This document shows, piece by piece, positions 17,302 to 24,870 of a stretch of 28,159 nt of DNA (its first letter is position 1; each line of letters begins with the position of its first letter). The position numbers and the translations under genes were made by a program. The DNA comes from Oppiella nova. Lineage: Eukaryota; Arthropoda; Arachnida; Sarcoptiformes; Oppiidae. The stretch is from NCBI GenBank assembly GCA_905397405.1, contig CAJPVJ010000323.1:1-28159 (forward strand). The letters run 5' to 3'. Below the pieces are notes generated by a model that saw only the letters and a list, made by a program, of their open reading frames with translations, did not search any database and was not told the DNA's origin.

Positions 17302-17329
17302 CGCGTATCCCGATCAGAAGGACCGACCG

Positions 17330-18592
17330 ATGCCACATGAAATCAAGCTTCCTTCCCTTTCCGCTGGCATGGAGACCGGAACATTGGCGCGCTGGTTAAA
17401 GCAGGACGGAGATACGGTGGAAGAACGAGAAATCCTCGCCGAAATCGAAACAGACAAAGCGACAATGGAACTGGAAGCACCAGTATCCGGTATTCTCGGG
17501 GGTATAGCATTTTTGGATGGCCAGGAAAATGTACCCGTAGGTTCAACTCTTGGAATCCTGTTTGCTAACCAAGATGATTACGCAAAATTCAACCTTAGAT
17601 CAACCAGCGTAACCATTCCAAATGCCGTCAAGCAAAAAGCCCGTGAAGCAAGCATAAGTGCAGAATTTATTTCAACATCATTTGCACACCCAGAAAAGAT
17701 CATAGCCCAAGAACCTCGAACAAAAGTATCTCCCCTCGCCCGAAGACTCGCACGAGCGAATAGCGTTACTCTCGACGGAATAGAGGGAAGCGGTCCACGC
17801 GGACGAATAGTGCGGATTGATATCGAACGTGCGTTGAAGAACAAGCAAGTCTTAAGCCGAGCACCGACTATTTCAAAATCCGATACCGTTAACACGATAC
17901 CATCCACCATCGATGGCGAACGAATTCCGCATAGCCCTATGCGCAAGGCCATAGCGCGCCGTCTCAGTCAATCCAAAGCCACGATACCGCATTTTTATTT
18001 GCGAACAGAATGCGTCGTTGATGACATCCTGGAATTACGCAAGCGAATTAACGCCTCCAGAATAGCGGAAAAGATTTCAATAAACGACTTCATGATTAAA
18101 GCTTTCGCTTATGCATTGGCACAAACACCGCAGGCAAATATCGTTTGGACGGACGAGTCAATGATCGCTTTGACACAAGTCGACATTGCTGTCGCCGTAG
18201 CCACGGATGGTGGTTTGATTACGCCAATTGTCCGGAATGCTGACAAAAAAAGTCTGAGTGCCATTTCTTCCGAAGTGCGGTCTCTGGCAATGAAAGCGCG
18301 CAGTGGGAAATTATCCCCTTCAGAATTTGAAGGAGGAAGTGCTTCAATTTCCAATTTAGGAATGTATGGCGTGAGTGAATTCTCAGCCATCATCAATCCT
18401 CCGCAGAGCATGATCCTGGCAGTTGGGGCGGTTGAACGTCGACCTGTATGCAAAGGCGACGAATTGGGTGTCGCCAATTGTATAGCCTGCGTTTTGTCGG
18501 TCGACCATCGGGCAATTGATGGAGCACTGGCCGGAGACTTCTTGAAAACATTCAAGTCTGCGCTGGAACAACCACTCTCACTGTTGGTCTAG
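17330..18592 (+). CDS. E2 dihydrolipoamide acyltransferase of the 2-oxoacid/acetoin dehydrogenase complex
   Basis: The core acyltransferase, 420 residues. An N-terminal lipoyl domain carries the attachment lysine K43 (ETDKATME). A peripheral E1/E3-binding domain spans residues 131-170 (KVSPLARRLARANSV, GSGPRGRIVRIDIERAL). The catalytic domain follows from about residue 190 to the end, with H393 and D397 of the HRAIDG motif. It starts 28 bases after the fused E1 gene behind AAGGA, so both are one operon. There is no E3 (lipoamide dehydrogenase) gene in the window, so the complex must borrow a housekeeping E3. With a single lipoyl domain it resembles acetoin or branched-chain E2s. A terminator follows at once. 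Confidence 0.9.
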   Translation: MPHEIKLPSLSAGMETGTLARWLKQDGDTVEEREILAEIETDKATMELEAPVSGILGGIAFLDGQENVPVGSTLGILFANQDDYAKFNLRSTSVTIPNAVKQKAREASISAEFISTSFAHPEKIIAQEPRTKVSPLARRLARANSVTLDGIEGSGPRGRIVRIDIERALKNKQVLSRAPTISKSDTVNTIPSTIDGERIPHSPMRKAIARRLSQSKATIPHFYLRTECVVDDILELRKRINASRIAEKISINDFMIKAFAYALAQTPQANIVWTDESMIALTQVDIAVAVATDGGLITPIVRNADKKSLSAISSEVRSLAMKARSGKLSPSEFEGGSASISNLGMYGVSEFSAIINPPQSMILAVGAVERRPVCKGDELGVANCIACVLSVDHRAIDGALAGDFLKTFKSALEQPLSLLV

Positions 18593-18610
18593 TTTAAATG
18601 TCTAGCTCAG

Positions 18611-18636
18611 AAAAGGCGGCACAAGTGCCGCCTTTT
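18611..18636 (+). terminator. Bidirectional intrinsic terminator
   Basis: AAAAGGCGGC and GCCGCCTTTT form a perfect 10-bp stem around a short ACAAGT loop that can itself pair at the ends. The stem has A and T runs at its outer edges, so it can act in both directions between the convergent E2 gene and class IV transaminase. Confidence 0.85.
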
Positions 18637-18660
18637 GCCTATCAGTATTTTTTGCGCCGC

Positions 18661-19578
18661 TTAGATTTGTTCTGCATAAATAACTTCATCGGACCGCCAC
18701 AAAGCATCATGCTTGCCCCAGTATAATTCATAAACCTTTGCCGTGATCGGCCCGGGCTTTCCATTGCCATATATCTGACCATCCACTTTCGTGACCGGCA
18801 TAATACCACCCGCTGTCGATGTTATAAAAATCTCGTCAGCCTGTTCCAGTTCTTCGACTTTCACAGGGCGAACCTCAACATCGAGCTCAATCTCCTGTGC
18901 AAGTTCAATAACCGTGCGGCGCGTCATGCCTTCAAAAACACCTTTATCAGGCGTGGCGAGCTTTCCGTCTTTGACAAGGAAAATATTGAAGCCCGCCCCT
19001 TCGGTAAGGTTGCCCTGGCCATCGGTCAGCACAGAAACAACTGCACCGTTATCATAGGCCTCAAATATTCCCATCGTGAGATCAAGCCAGTGAAAATTCT
19101 TGATCCGAGGGTCAACCGATTCAGCCGGAATTCTTCGTACCGAAGATACAACCATGCTCAAGCCATTGGCGCGTTGTTCATCATTGGCGATCCAGACAAA
19201 AGGCTGAGCAAACGCATAAAATCGATTTTCACATTCCCGCGGGTCGCGCGAACCGGGTTTTGGCACTCCGCGTGTGCAAGTCATCTGCACATAAGCGTTT
19301 TTCAATCCAGAAAGACGGACCAGCTCATGTAGAATTTCGGCAATTTCAGTTTTGCTGTAGGGAAGTTTCATGCGCAAGCCCTCCATCGAATGATGGAAAC
19401 GCTCTATGTAATCCTCAAGCCTAAAAAAGTAGCCATTCCAGACATGAGTCACGTCGTAAGTGGCATCTGACCGAACGAAACCGCGATCGGTAATGGGGAT
19501 GCACGCCTGCTTCAACGGCACATACTCTCCATGCATAAAGGCAATCCCGTCTTTTGGATCATAGCTCGTGATATTCAT
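18661..19578 (-). CDS. Class IV aminotransferase, (R)-amine transaminase/D-amino acid transaminase-like
   Basis: A fold-type IV PLP enzyme of 305 residues from the ATG at 19578. The Schiff-base lysine is K160 (DPRIKNFHWLD) and the PLP-binding glutamate E193 (LTEGAGFNIF); the C-terminal STAGGIMPVTKVDG matches the family. The segments VWNGYFFRLEDYIERF, SVRRIPAESVDP and KPGPITAKVYELYW closely recall the Arthrobacter-type (R)-selective amine transaminases. D-amino acid or branched-chain amino acid transaminase activity is the alternative. The frame is open back to 19677, but AGGGGAA just before 19578 and the family N-terminus set the later start. It is divergent from the VOC gene, and an exact ATTGGATACAT lies 80 bases upstream. 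Confidence 0.85.
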   Translation of the reverse strand: MNITSYDPKDGIAFMHGEYVPLKQACIPITDRGFVRSDATYDVTHVWNGYFFRLEDYIERFHHSMEGLRMKLPYSKTEIAEILHELVRLSGLKNAYVQMTCTRGVPKPGSRDPRECENRFYAFAQPFVWIANDEQRANGLSMVVSSVRRIPAESVDPRIKNFHWLDLTMGIFEAYDNGAVVSVLTDGQGNLTEGAGFNIFLVKDGKLATPDKGVFEGMTRRTVIELAQEIELDVEVRPVKVEELEQADEIFITSTAGGIMPVTKVDGQIYGNGKPGPITAKVYELYWGKHDALWRSDEVIYAEQI

Positions 19579-19658
19579 GACTTCCCCTATAAGTTTCTCG
19601 TTTGACGCCACATGAACGCGCTGCACATGTTTAAAATCAATGACAATGAAAGTCTTTG

Positions 19659-19669
19659 ATTGGATACAT
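19659..19669 (+). promoter_or_regulatory. Candidate GntR operator B5 (ATTGGATACAT)
   Basis: An exact copy of the 11-mer in the divergent region between the class IV transaminase and the VOC gene, on the transaminase side and 80 bases before its start. Confidence 0.62.
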
Positions 19670-19720
19670 ATTTGCATGAATTTAGGTTTATATCTAGATT
19701 TACTCCAACAGAATCGCTAA

Positions 19721-19732
19721 ATTGAATACAAT
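19721..19732 (+). promoter_or_regulatory. Variant operator B6 (ATTGAATACAAT)
   Basis: A near match to the B operator, nearly palindromic, on the VOC-gntR side of the same divergent region and 35 bases before the VOC start. It starts 62 bases from B5, close to the 63-base spacing of B1 and B2. Confidence 0.45.
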
Positions 19733-19767
19733 TAGCTGTAAATCGTTTCAATGAGGTGGAGAATAAA

Positions 19768-20310
19768 ATGTCCATGGCAACGAACAAATTTCCTGGTATC
19801 CGCGGGATGGAGCACGTTGGCTTTACCGTGCCCAATTTGGAGGACGCCATCGACTTCTTTACAGAAATCTTGGGGTGCGAGTTATTCTACAAGCTGGGAC
19901 CATTTCAATCAGATGACGACTGGATGGAACGGCAATTAAACGTTCATCCCCGTACAATAATGAAACAACTCGCATTTCTGCGTTGCGGACATGGCTCCAA
20001 TTTTGAGATTTTTGAATACACCGCGCCGGATCAAAACATTCAACAACCTCGAAACAGTGATGTCGGAGGCCATCATCTGGCATTTTACGTAGACGATATC
20101 AAAGAGGCATTAGCTTATTTGCGCAGTAAAAAAATTCGAATACTCGGAAATCCTGTGATCCGTGAAACGGGGCCAAGTGCTGGGCAAACATGGGTTTATT
20201 TTTTAACCCCTTGGGGTATGCAGCTTGAACTTGTCTCTTTCCCGAACGGAAAAGCTTATGAGAAAGACACTGTGCGGCACCTATGGTCACCCGTTGAACC
20301 GGCTAAATAA
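19768..20310 (+). CDS. VOC-superfamily (glyoxalase/dioxygenase fold) protein
   Basis: A 180-residue cytosolic protein with paired beta-alpha-beta-beta-beta modules of the vicinal oxygen chelate fold. The first module starts at GMEHVGFTVPNLEDAIDFF, the second at GGHHLAFYVDDIKEALAYL. Likely metal ligands are the His of EHVGF, the Glu in the FEIFEY strand, the His of GHHLAF and the Glu of QLELVSF, so it is probably an active metalloenzyme (epimerase, glyoxalase, dioxygenase or lyase). The start at 19768 is chosen because a GAGGTGGAG ribosome site lies before it; a GTG at 19756 falls inside that site. It probably forms an operon with the second gntR gene 51 bases downstream. It may isomerise or detoxify a pathway intermediate. 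The reaction is not readable. Confidence 0.82.
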   Translation: MSMATNKFPGIRGMEHVGFTVPNLEDAIDFFTEILGCELFYKLGPFQSDDDWMERQLNVHPRTIMKQLAFLRCGHGSNFEIFEYTAPDQNIQQPRNSDVGGHHLAFYVDDIKEALAYLRSKKIRILGNPVIRETGPSAGQTWVYFLTPWGMQLELVSFPNGKAYEKDTVRHLWSPVEPAK

Positions 20311-20361
20311 ACTTATATAGTTACATATCGGAATCTAAAGTCATGGGCGCGGAGCTTTTTA

Positions 20362-21024
20362 ATGCTCACTGAAAATCAAACGTCATCGGCAGTTGCCAGC
20401 AACCGCATAACTGATGCGATGCGCGACGCTATTTTAAAGGGCGAATTAAAGCCCGGTAGCCGTCTAAGGCAGGAAGCCCTCGCATCCACCTACAACGCCA
20501 GCCGCATTCCAATACGTGAGGCCTTGCGTCAGCTGGAAAGCGAAGGACTGATTACGCTGGTTCCCAACAGCGGCGCCTGGGTCTCCAAACTTGACCAAGC
20601 GGAATGTGTGGAAATCTACAAGATCCGTGAACAACTGGAACCGCTAGCTCTAAGAGAAAGCTGTCAAAACCTCTCCGAGACAACATTGACCAGGCTTGAA
20701 GAGCTCGTCACTGAGATTAGAGATGCTCAGGACATTGACGAGTTCCTTCATCTCGACCGCGAGTTTCATTTGCTAAGCTATCAGGGTGCAAGAATGCTCA
20801 CTCTGCTTCAGATGATACGGCAATTCTGGAACTCAACCCAACAATATCGCAGAGCATATGCGCTCTCGGTGGAATTGAATGATCGATCGGCCGTTCACCA
20901 CGAGCATTGGCTGCTAGTTGACGCTCTTAAGAGAAAAGACGCCACTCATGCGGGGCTGATCCTCGGTGGGCATATACGCCGAACCAGAATGGAATTGCTC
21001 CACAGACCAGATCTTTTTCAATAA
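20362..21024 (+). CDS. GntR family transcriptional regulator, FCD subfamily (second)
   Basis: A 220-residue cytoplasmic regulator. The winged helix spans residues about 12-75 (GELKPGSRLRQEALASTYNA, then IPIREALRQLESEGLI). The FCD domain spans about 82-212, with candidate metal ligands D132 and H136 (LDREFH) and H182 (HHEHWLL). GCGGAGC before the ATG supports the start. It follows the VOC gene closely. The divergent promoter region just upstream contains one exact and one variant B operator, so it is the best candidate for binding ATTGGATACAT. It would then control the transporter/hyuAB, E1/E2 and class IV transaminase operons. It shares only the general family pattern with the first GntR, so distinct operators are expected. 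Confidence 0.88.
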   Translation: MLTENQTSSAVASNRITDAMRDAILKGELKPGSRLRQEALASTYNASRIPIREALRQLESEGLITLVPNSGAWVSKLDQAECVEIYKIREQLEPLALRESCQNLSETTLTRLEELVTEIRDAQDIDEFLHLDREFHLLSYQGARMLTLLQMIRQFWNSTQQYRRAYALSVELNDRSAVHHEHWLLVDALKRKDATHAGLILGGHIRRTRMELLHRPDLFQ

Positions 21025-21043
21025 ACTGGTGCGCAGATAACGA

Positions 21044-21064
21044 TTTTATCAATGAATGATAAAA
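21044..21064 (+). terminator. AT-rich hairpin after the second gntR
   Basis: TTTTATCA (21044-21051) pairs with TGATAAAA (21057-21064) around a 5-base loop, 19 bases past the gntR stop. The low GC content makes it a weak terminator candidate for either strand. Confidence 0.35.
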
Positions 21065-21318
21065 CTCGTCTTATGCTTGGTATAAAAAGGCCATGAATCA
21101 TCAATTTTTCCGGTTGATCGTTCTACATTCCAACTGAATTTAGCCCAGAATGCCGGATGATAGCCGTGCGAGGCCGCGTTAGAAACAGATTGAATGATCA
21201 TATAAGTAGCAAGTTCAGTAGAGAAATCAGCGCACCGGCCGACGACAAGGTGACTCCAGCCGATAAACGACAAGTTAATCTTTTGATAATATGAAAATTT
21301 AAAATAATCTCGATGCAT
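21049..21318 (-). CDS. Small hypothetical protein (doubtful)
   Basis: An 89-residue frame rich in aromatic residues, with a mildly hydrophobic centre and no clear signal peptide or helix pair. I do not recognise the family. The composition (for example GWSHLVVGRC, HGYHPAFWAKFSW) looks protein-like rather than random. There is a TATAAAAT-like box directly at the start but no ribosome site in the usual place, and its 3' end overlaps the AT-rich hairpin. It is divergent from the channel-like gene at 21340. It may be a real small gene, a decayed gene, or chance. Confidence 0.35.
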   Translation of the reverse strand: MHRDYFKFSYYQKINLSFIGWSHLVVGRCADFSTELATYMIIQSVSNAASHGYHPAFWAKFSWNVERSTGKIDDSWPFYTKHKTSFIIH

Positions 21319-21339
21319 ATTTTATACTAGAGGATTGAA

Positions 21340-21777
21340 ATGCTTTCTGATTTTATCGTTGGATCTACAGTCAGCACAATTGTTATGTTAGTGCATTTAG
21401 TTGCCACCCTTGCGGTATATTTATTTGTTCATGCCCTTGGTAACAAGATAAATGAGCAGAAAGTAGCTTTTCTTATTATATCGCTCATAAGCTTATACAT
21501 TATTCTTTTCATATGCTTGTGCGTGAGCGTGACTATTTGGGCAATGACGTATTACCACATGGGGCTGGTCGATAATTACCCCGACGCTTTTTATACAGCA
21601 ATGCTCAACTATACTACACTTGGGTCTGGCGACCTCAATCAAGTAGCAAAAACGCGTTTGTTCGGACCAATGGCAGCAGCAAGCGGCATTTTGATGTTTG
21701 GTTGGACTGCGGCATTACTCGTATATATCATCCAACTACATTTACCCGTCATATTGAAGAAGCGATGGGAAAAATAA
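21340..21777 (+). CDS. Small K+-channel-like membrane protein
   Basis: A 145-residue inner-membrane protein. Hydrophobic helices lie at about residues 9-32, 42-69 and 108-135. Between the second and third is a pore-loop-like segment ending in TTLGSGD (92-98), comparable to the TVGYGD selectivity filter of K+ channels but with altered glycine surroundings. The whole is close to the ion_trans_2 pore module with one extra N-terminal helix and no cytosolic gating domain. AGAGGA before the ATG supports the start. It stands alone, with no partner gene. Ion selectivity is uncertain because of the changed filter. It may be a housekeeping gene unrelated to the catabolic island on its left. Confidence 0.75.
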   Translation: MLSDFIVGSTVSTIVMLVHLVATLAVYLFVHALGNKINEQKVAFLIISLISLYIILFICLCVSVTIWAMTYYHMGLVDNYPDAFYTAMLNYTTLGSGDLNQVAKTRLFGPMAAASGILMFGWTAALLVYIIQLHLPVILKKRWEK

Positions 21778-22448
21778 TACATTAACGGTGGGCAACTGCG
21801 CTAAAAATTACTAGTCATCAATTTATTGATACTATATTTGGTTTAATTGAATCTATGATGCGCTCAAAGTATCCGTTTTTTATACGCGCGTTTCGTAACA
21901 ATGGTTCATGCGTTACGTAGTGTACTTTAGCTTGCGCGTATTCAATCTATCACCTAAATTGAAATCACTTTTGTTTAAGATTTCAGAGCATCTACACCGA
22001 TCAGCAACTCTTACTATTTTCTCACAAGCAGTAAAAAATAAAAATGTCACAAATATTTGTTGTTCACACGCGAAATTCTTTAAATGATTTCTTATTAATA
22101 TTAAAATTCTTGAACTCGCTTGATGCGATAAACAAATCAGTTTTTAATGTTCTGATTATTCAGTACTTCGCAGATTTCAGAGAATTTTATCAAATATCAG
22201 GAATAATAAAAAATATAAATCTATGAACAGCTCTATGTTATCCCTACATTACTTCTGATGATACCTAAAAATTTGAACCAGCTCATGAATGCACAAAACA
22301 ATGCGTGAAAGCGACGGAAAACCACTCTAAATTCTCGACGCATTTAACCGTATACGACTTGGGGCGGATTGATGTCCATTGCAATGAAAAAACTGCGGGC
22401 TTTAGCGTCACGCTAAGAATTCAGAAAACTCAATTACGTTAATAGTAA
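21778..22448. other. AT-rich stretch without a convincing gene
   Basis: About 670 bases, clearly richer in A and T than the island to the left. A 60-codon frame at 22044-22226 (+) has no ribosome site and an Ile/Phe/Asn-rich composition expected of AT-rich DNA, so it is not called. A short hairpin (TTAGCG at 22402-22407 with CGCTAA at 22411-22416) is followed on the minus strand, after ten bases, by a T run. It could have terminated the tRNA-Ser transcript. Nothing else is seen. Confidence 0.5.
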
Positions 22449-22511
22449 TGGCGGAGGGGGTGGGATTCGAACCCACGGTACAGTCTCCCGCACGCCGGTT
22501 TTCAAGACCGG
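22449..22511 (-). tRNA. Truncated tRNA-Ser(TGA): 3' fragment, integration attachment site
   Basis: Read on the minus strand, the block gives the anticodon stem-loop (CCGGT, loop CTTGAAA with anticodon TGA, ACCGG), a long variable arm typical of serine tRNAs, the T arm GGGTTCGAATCCC and the end CCCCTCCGCCA. The 5' acceptor strand (GGAGGGG expected) is absent. Weak similarity to a D arm may continue to about 22522 (AGTGATTTAA on the minus strand), then stops. A 3' remnant beside an integrase is the classic product of insertion into a tRNA gene. The intact copy should lie at the other end of the element, beyond the right edge. Confidence 0.8.
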
Positions 22512-22530
22512 TGTTAAATCACTGTTTATC

Positions 22531-22559
22531 TTGACATTTTTATGCATAATGCTCATAAT
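22531..22559 (+). promoter_or_regulatory. Integrase promoter at the attachment-site edge
   Basis: TTGACA (22531-22536), a spacer of exactly 17 bases, and CATAAT (22554-22559) make a near-consensus sigma-70 promoter. It starts 20 bases inside the element from the tRNA fragment. Transcription would begin after the ATG at 22542, which supports 22596 as the integrase start. Confidence 0.7.
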
Positions 22560-22595
22560 GTTGCACGATTGTTGCAAACGTGGGCAAAAACAACG

Positions 22596-23687
22596 ATGGC
22601 AAGCCTTGTAAAGCGTAATGGACGATGGACCGCGACAGCGCGCCTTCCTGATACTTTTCAGGGACCCGCCAAGGCCAGATCAATCAATCAGACCTTCACA
22701 AAGAAGTCTGACGCCCGTCTGTGGCTTGAGTCAACAGAAGCAGCCATGCGCCTTGGCACATGGAAAGACCCTCGCCTTACTCCAAAACATTTCGGTCCGC
22801 TGAGCTGGCCTGACAAACAGCTTGAAGATGCGATAGATCTCTATCGCGAAAAGGTGACGCCCGAGAAAAAAGGGGCGTCTCAGGAAGTCGCAATGCTCAA
22901 GATGCTGGCACGGCAGGACTTCGCAAAAAAGAAGCTGCGCGAATTGTCGGTCTCTGACTTTGCGGATTATCGCGATGAACGCTTGGACGAAGGTCGAAGT
23001 GCCTCGACCATCCGCAACAACCTCAACACAATATCCGCCGTATACGAATGGCTAATCCATGAAAAGGAAGTCGATATCGCAAACCCTATCGCAGCCCTTC
23101 GAAAACGCAAGCGTGGCGTTCCCCAACCGCAAGGTCATCGCGAGCGCAGATTGCGCGAAGGAGAGGAAACAGCCATTACCAAAGCCATCGGGGAGATTGA
23201 AGGACCTGTCGGCCGCCAGTGGAAAGTCCTCTTCCCCCTACTACTCGACACGGGCATGCGCTTAGGGGAAGCTATGTCACTGCGATGCGGCTGGCTCCGG
23301 GAACGGGAAAATTTTGTAGTCATTCCAGAAAGCAAGAATGGCAGCCGTCGGTATGTAGCTCTCTCGAACCGCTCCTATGTGGAGCTATCAGAGCACATAG
23401 GCACTGAACCAGATGACAGCCTCGTTTTCCGATTTTCAGCGTGGACAGCAAAGAACGTGTGGCGAGATGAAATCCGGATAAAAGCCAAATGTTCCGATCT
23501 CCGTATTCATGATCTACGGCATGAAGCCCTATCATTAATGGCATCACGTGGTGTCGATTTGAAAACGCTTATGCGTCAATCGGGTCACAAAACCGTTGCG
23601 GTATTGATGCGATATCTGAATCCGACTCCAGAGGAACAGTGGGCGCGCCTGTTTGATCCCAAGCCAACCAACAACGATTCACAATAA
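22596..23687 (+). CDS. Tyrosine recombinase/integrase of the genomic island
   Basis: A site-specific recombinase that inserts and excises the element at tRNA-Ser, 363 residues from the ATG at 22596. The N-terminal part (1-60) resembles an arm-type DNA-binding domain, followed by a core-binding SAM-like domain (about 75-165) and the catalytic domain. All catalytic residues appear present: R222 (TGMRLGEA), K247 (ESKNGS), H305 and R308 (HDLRHEA), H331 (SGHK) and Y340 (MRYLNP). The frame is open to an ATG at 22542, but that lies upstream of the likely transcription start. Its closeness to the tRNA fragment fits its role. No excisionase gene was recognised. It converges with the beta-protein gene, whose stop is 34 bases away. 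Confidence 0.9.
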   Translation: MASLVKRNGRWTATARLPDTFQGPAKARSINQTFTKKSDARLWLESTEAAMRLGTWKDPRLTPKHFGPLSWPDKQLEDAIDLYREKVTPEKKGASQEVAMLKMLARQDFAKKKLRELSVSDFADYRDERLDEGRSASTIRNNLNTISAVYEWLIHEKEVDIANPIAALRKRKRGVPQPQGHRERRLREGEETAITKAIGEIEGPVGRQWKVLFPLLLDTGMRLGEAMSLRCGWLRERENFVVIPESKNGSRRYVALSNRSYVELSEHIGTEPDDSLVFRFSAWTAKNVWRDEIRIKAKCSDLRIHDLRHEALSLMASRGVDLKTLMRQSGHKTVAVLMRYLNPTPEEQWARLFDPKPTNNDSQ

Positions 23688-23721
23688 CTTTAATTATTGA
23701 ACAGATTGTTGATGGCAAGCG

Positions 23722-24870
23722 TTAGGTTTTGAAACGGCTTGAAGCCTGACGGCGAACGAATATCTCCATACGCACAGAAATCCAAAACGAGGGGGCGCTC
23801 GACGGAACATCGCCGCCTGCGGCAGCAACTATCTGTTTTACTCCCCAAGAGTCCGACAAGCTGTCATACTTTGAATCCTTTATTACGCTGCGCGCCACCG
23901 ATGCATAATGTCCGGCATAAGACCCACCCTCACGTTTCTCTCTGTGATAAAATATACGCCTACCATCGGTCGGATAATCAATTCTCGGTCGCCAACCACC
24001 TCTCGCGAAAACTAAATCATTACGTATTGGATTAATTGAACCGTAATCACCGTAGTAAATGCCCGCATTATCGTTGATTTGGCGCATTACTTCGTCATAT
24101 AAATACTCTTCCTCAATTGGAAATGTACCCTCTTCCTCACCACCCAGCTCCGTTACCGAAGACGGAAAGGAAGTTGCTACCACCACAATTTCAGCACTTG
24201 AAACAATATCTCTAACCTTTTGGATAATCTTACTTGTCCGCAAAGCATGCATGATGCCCGTACCAGTCCTAACGAACTCGTGATCGATGATCAAAACAAA
24301 CCGTTTACCTTGCAACAAGTGATTATTGATATCTCCAGCTAGTATAGCAATATCGTACAAAAACTCAGTATCGTGTAAAACTGACGCTCGATAGGCTACT
24401 GCATCGTGTGTAGCCATCATGGCATTCAATTGTGCTAATATATTATTCTTATATTCCGCTGCTGTTTCACCCTCTGAAGGATTTACGATCAGTGTCGGAA
24501 TGAGATTGTTTAAACGATCGTTACGCATCCCTTCGCAAAAATTCCGCCAAGCTAAATATCCGTCTGCAGACGTCGTTAGCGCGGAAAGTTCTGCACAGCT
24601 AAGGCTAGGTTCCCGAGTTATATCCAAAATTACAGATGAGTTACTCTTAAAGTTTTCTTTCGCTGCTTCAATATTCTTTTGATAGTCAAAAATTCCGAGA
24701 GTGTTAGGCCATTCTTCTTCTGGTATGTCCTTGCCTGCATTTGGCTTTTTTCTGCCACGCGTAAGTTCCACGATTGGAACCACATCATTTTTATGAGGAT
24801 GGTCAAAATTGACCCAAAATCTGTTTTCAGATTGTGCGGTTTTAAAAAGTAAAAAATACTCATTCGCCAT
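23722..24870 (-). CDS. Phage T4 beta-like ('beta family') protein
   Basis: A 382-residue protein that I recognise as the 'beta family' (T4 beta protein-like), a family without a settled function that is common in mobile islands. Visible traits are an N-terminal strand-rich start (YFLLFKTAQSE, then VVPIVELTRGRKKP), repeated beta-alpha units suggesting a barrel (SVILDITREPSL, PTLIVNPSEG, FVLIIDHEF, IVVVATSFPSSV) and the family-typical C-terminal block YGDYGSI, RIDYPTDGRRIFY, GGSYAGHY, then SAPSFWISVRMEIF. There is no signal peptide or membrane helix. It is the last gene of a three-gene operon; its ATG lies inside the end of the metallopeptidase gene (11-base overlap), so production is coupled. 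A role as effector or sensor in defence is inference. Confidence 0.75.
   Translation of the reverse strand: MANEYFLLFKTAQSENRFWVNFDHPHKNDVVPIVELTRGRKKPNAGKDIPEEEWPNTLGIFDYQKNIEAAKENFKSNSSVILDITREPSLSCAELSALTTSADGYLAWRNFCEGMRNDRLNNLIPTLIVNPSEGETAAEYKNNILAQLNAMMATHDAVAYRASVLHDTEFLYDIAILAGDINNHLLQGKRFVLIIDHEFVRTGTGIMHALRTSKIIQKVRDIVSSAEIVVVATSFPSSVTELGGEEEGTFPIEEEYLYDEVMRQINDNAGIYYGDYGSINPIRNDLVFARGGWRPRIDYPTDGRRIFYHREKREGGSYAGHYASVARSVIKDSKYDSLSDSWGVKQIVAAAGGDVPSSAPSFWISVRMEIFVRRQASSRFKT

Noticed and set aside
22044-22226. 60-codon frame in the AT-rich gap
   Set aside because: No ribosome site, and the composition follows from AT-rich DNA.
22542-22595. Longer integrase start at 22542
   Set aside because: It lies between the -35 and -10 boxes of the likely promoter, so it would not be in the mRNA.
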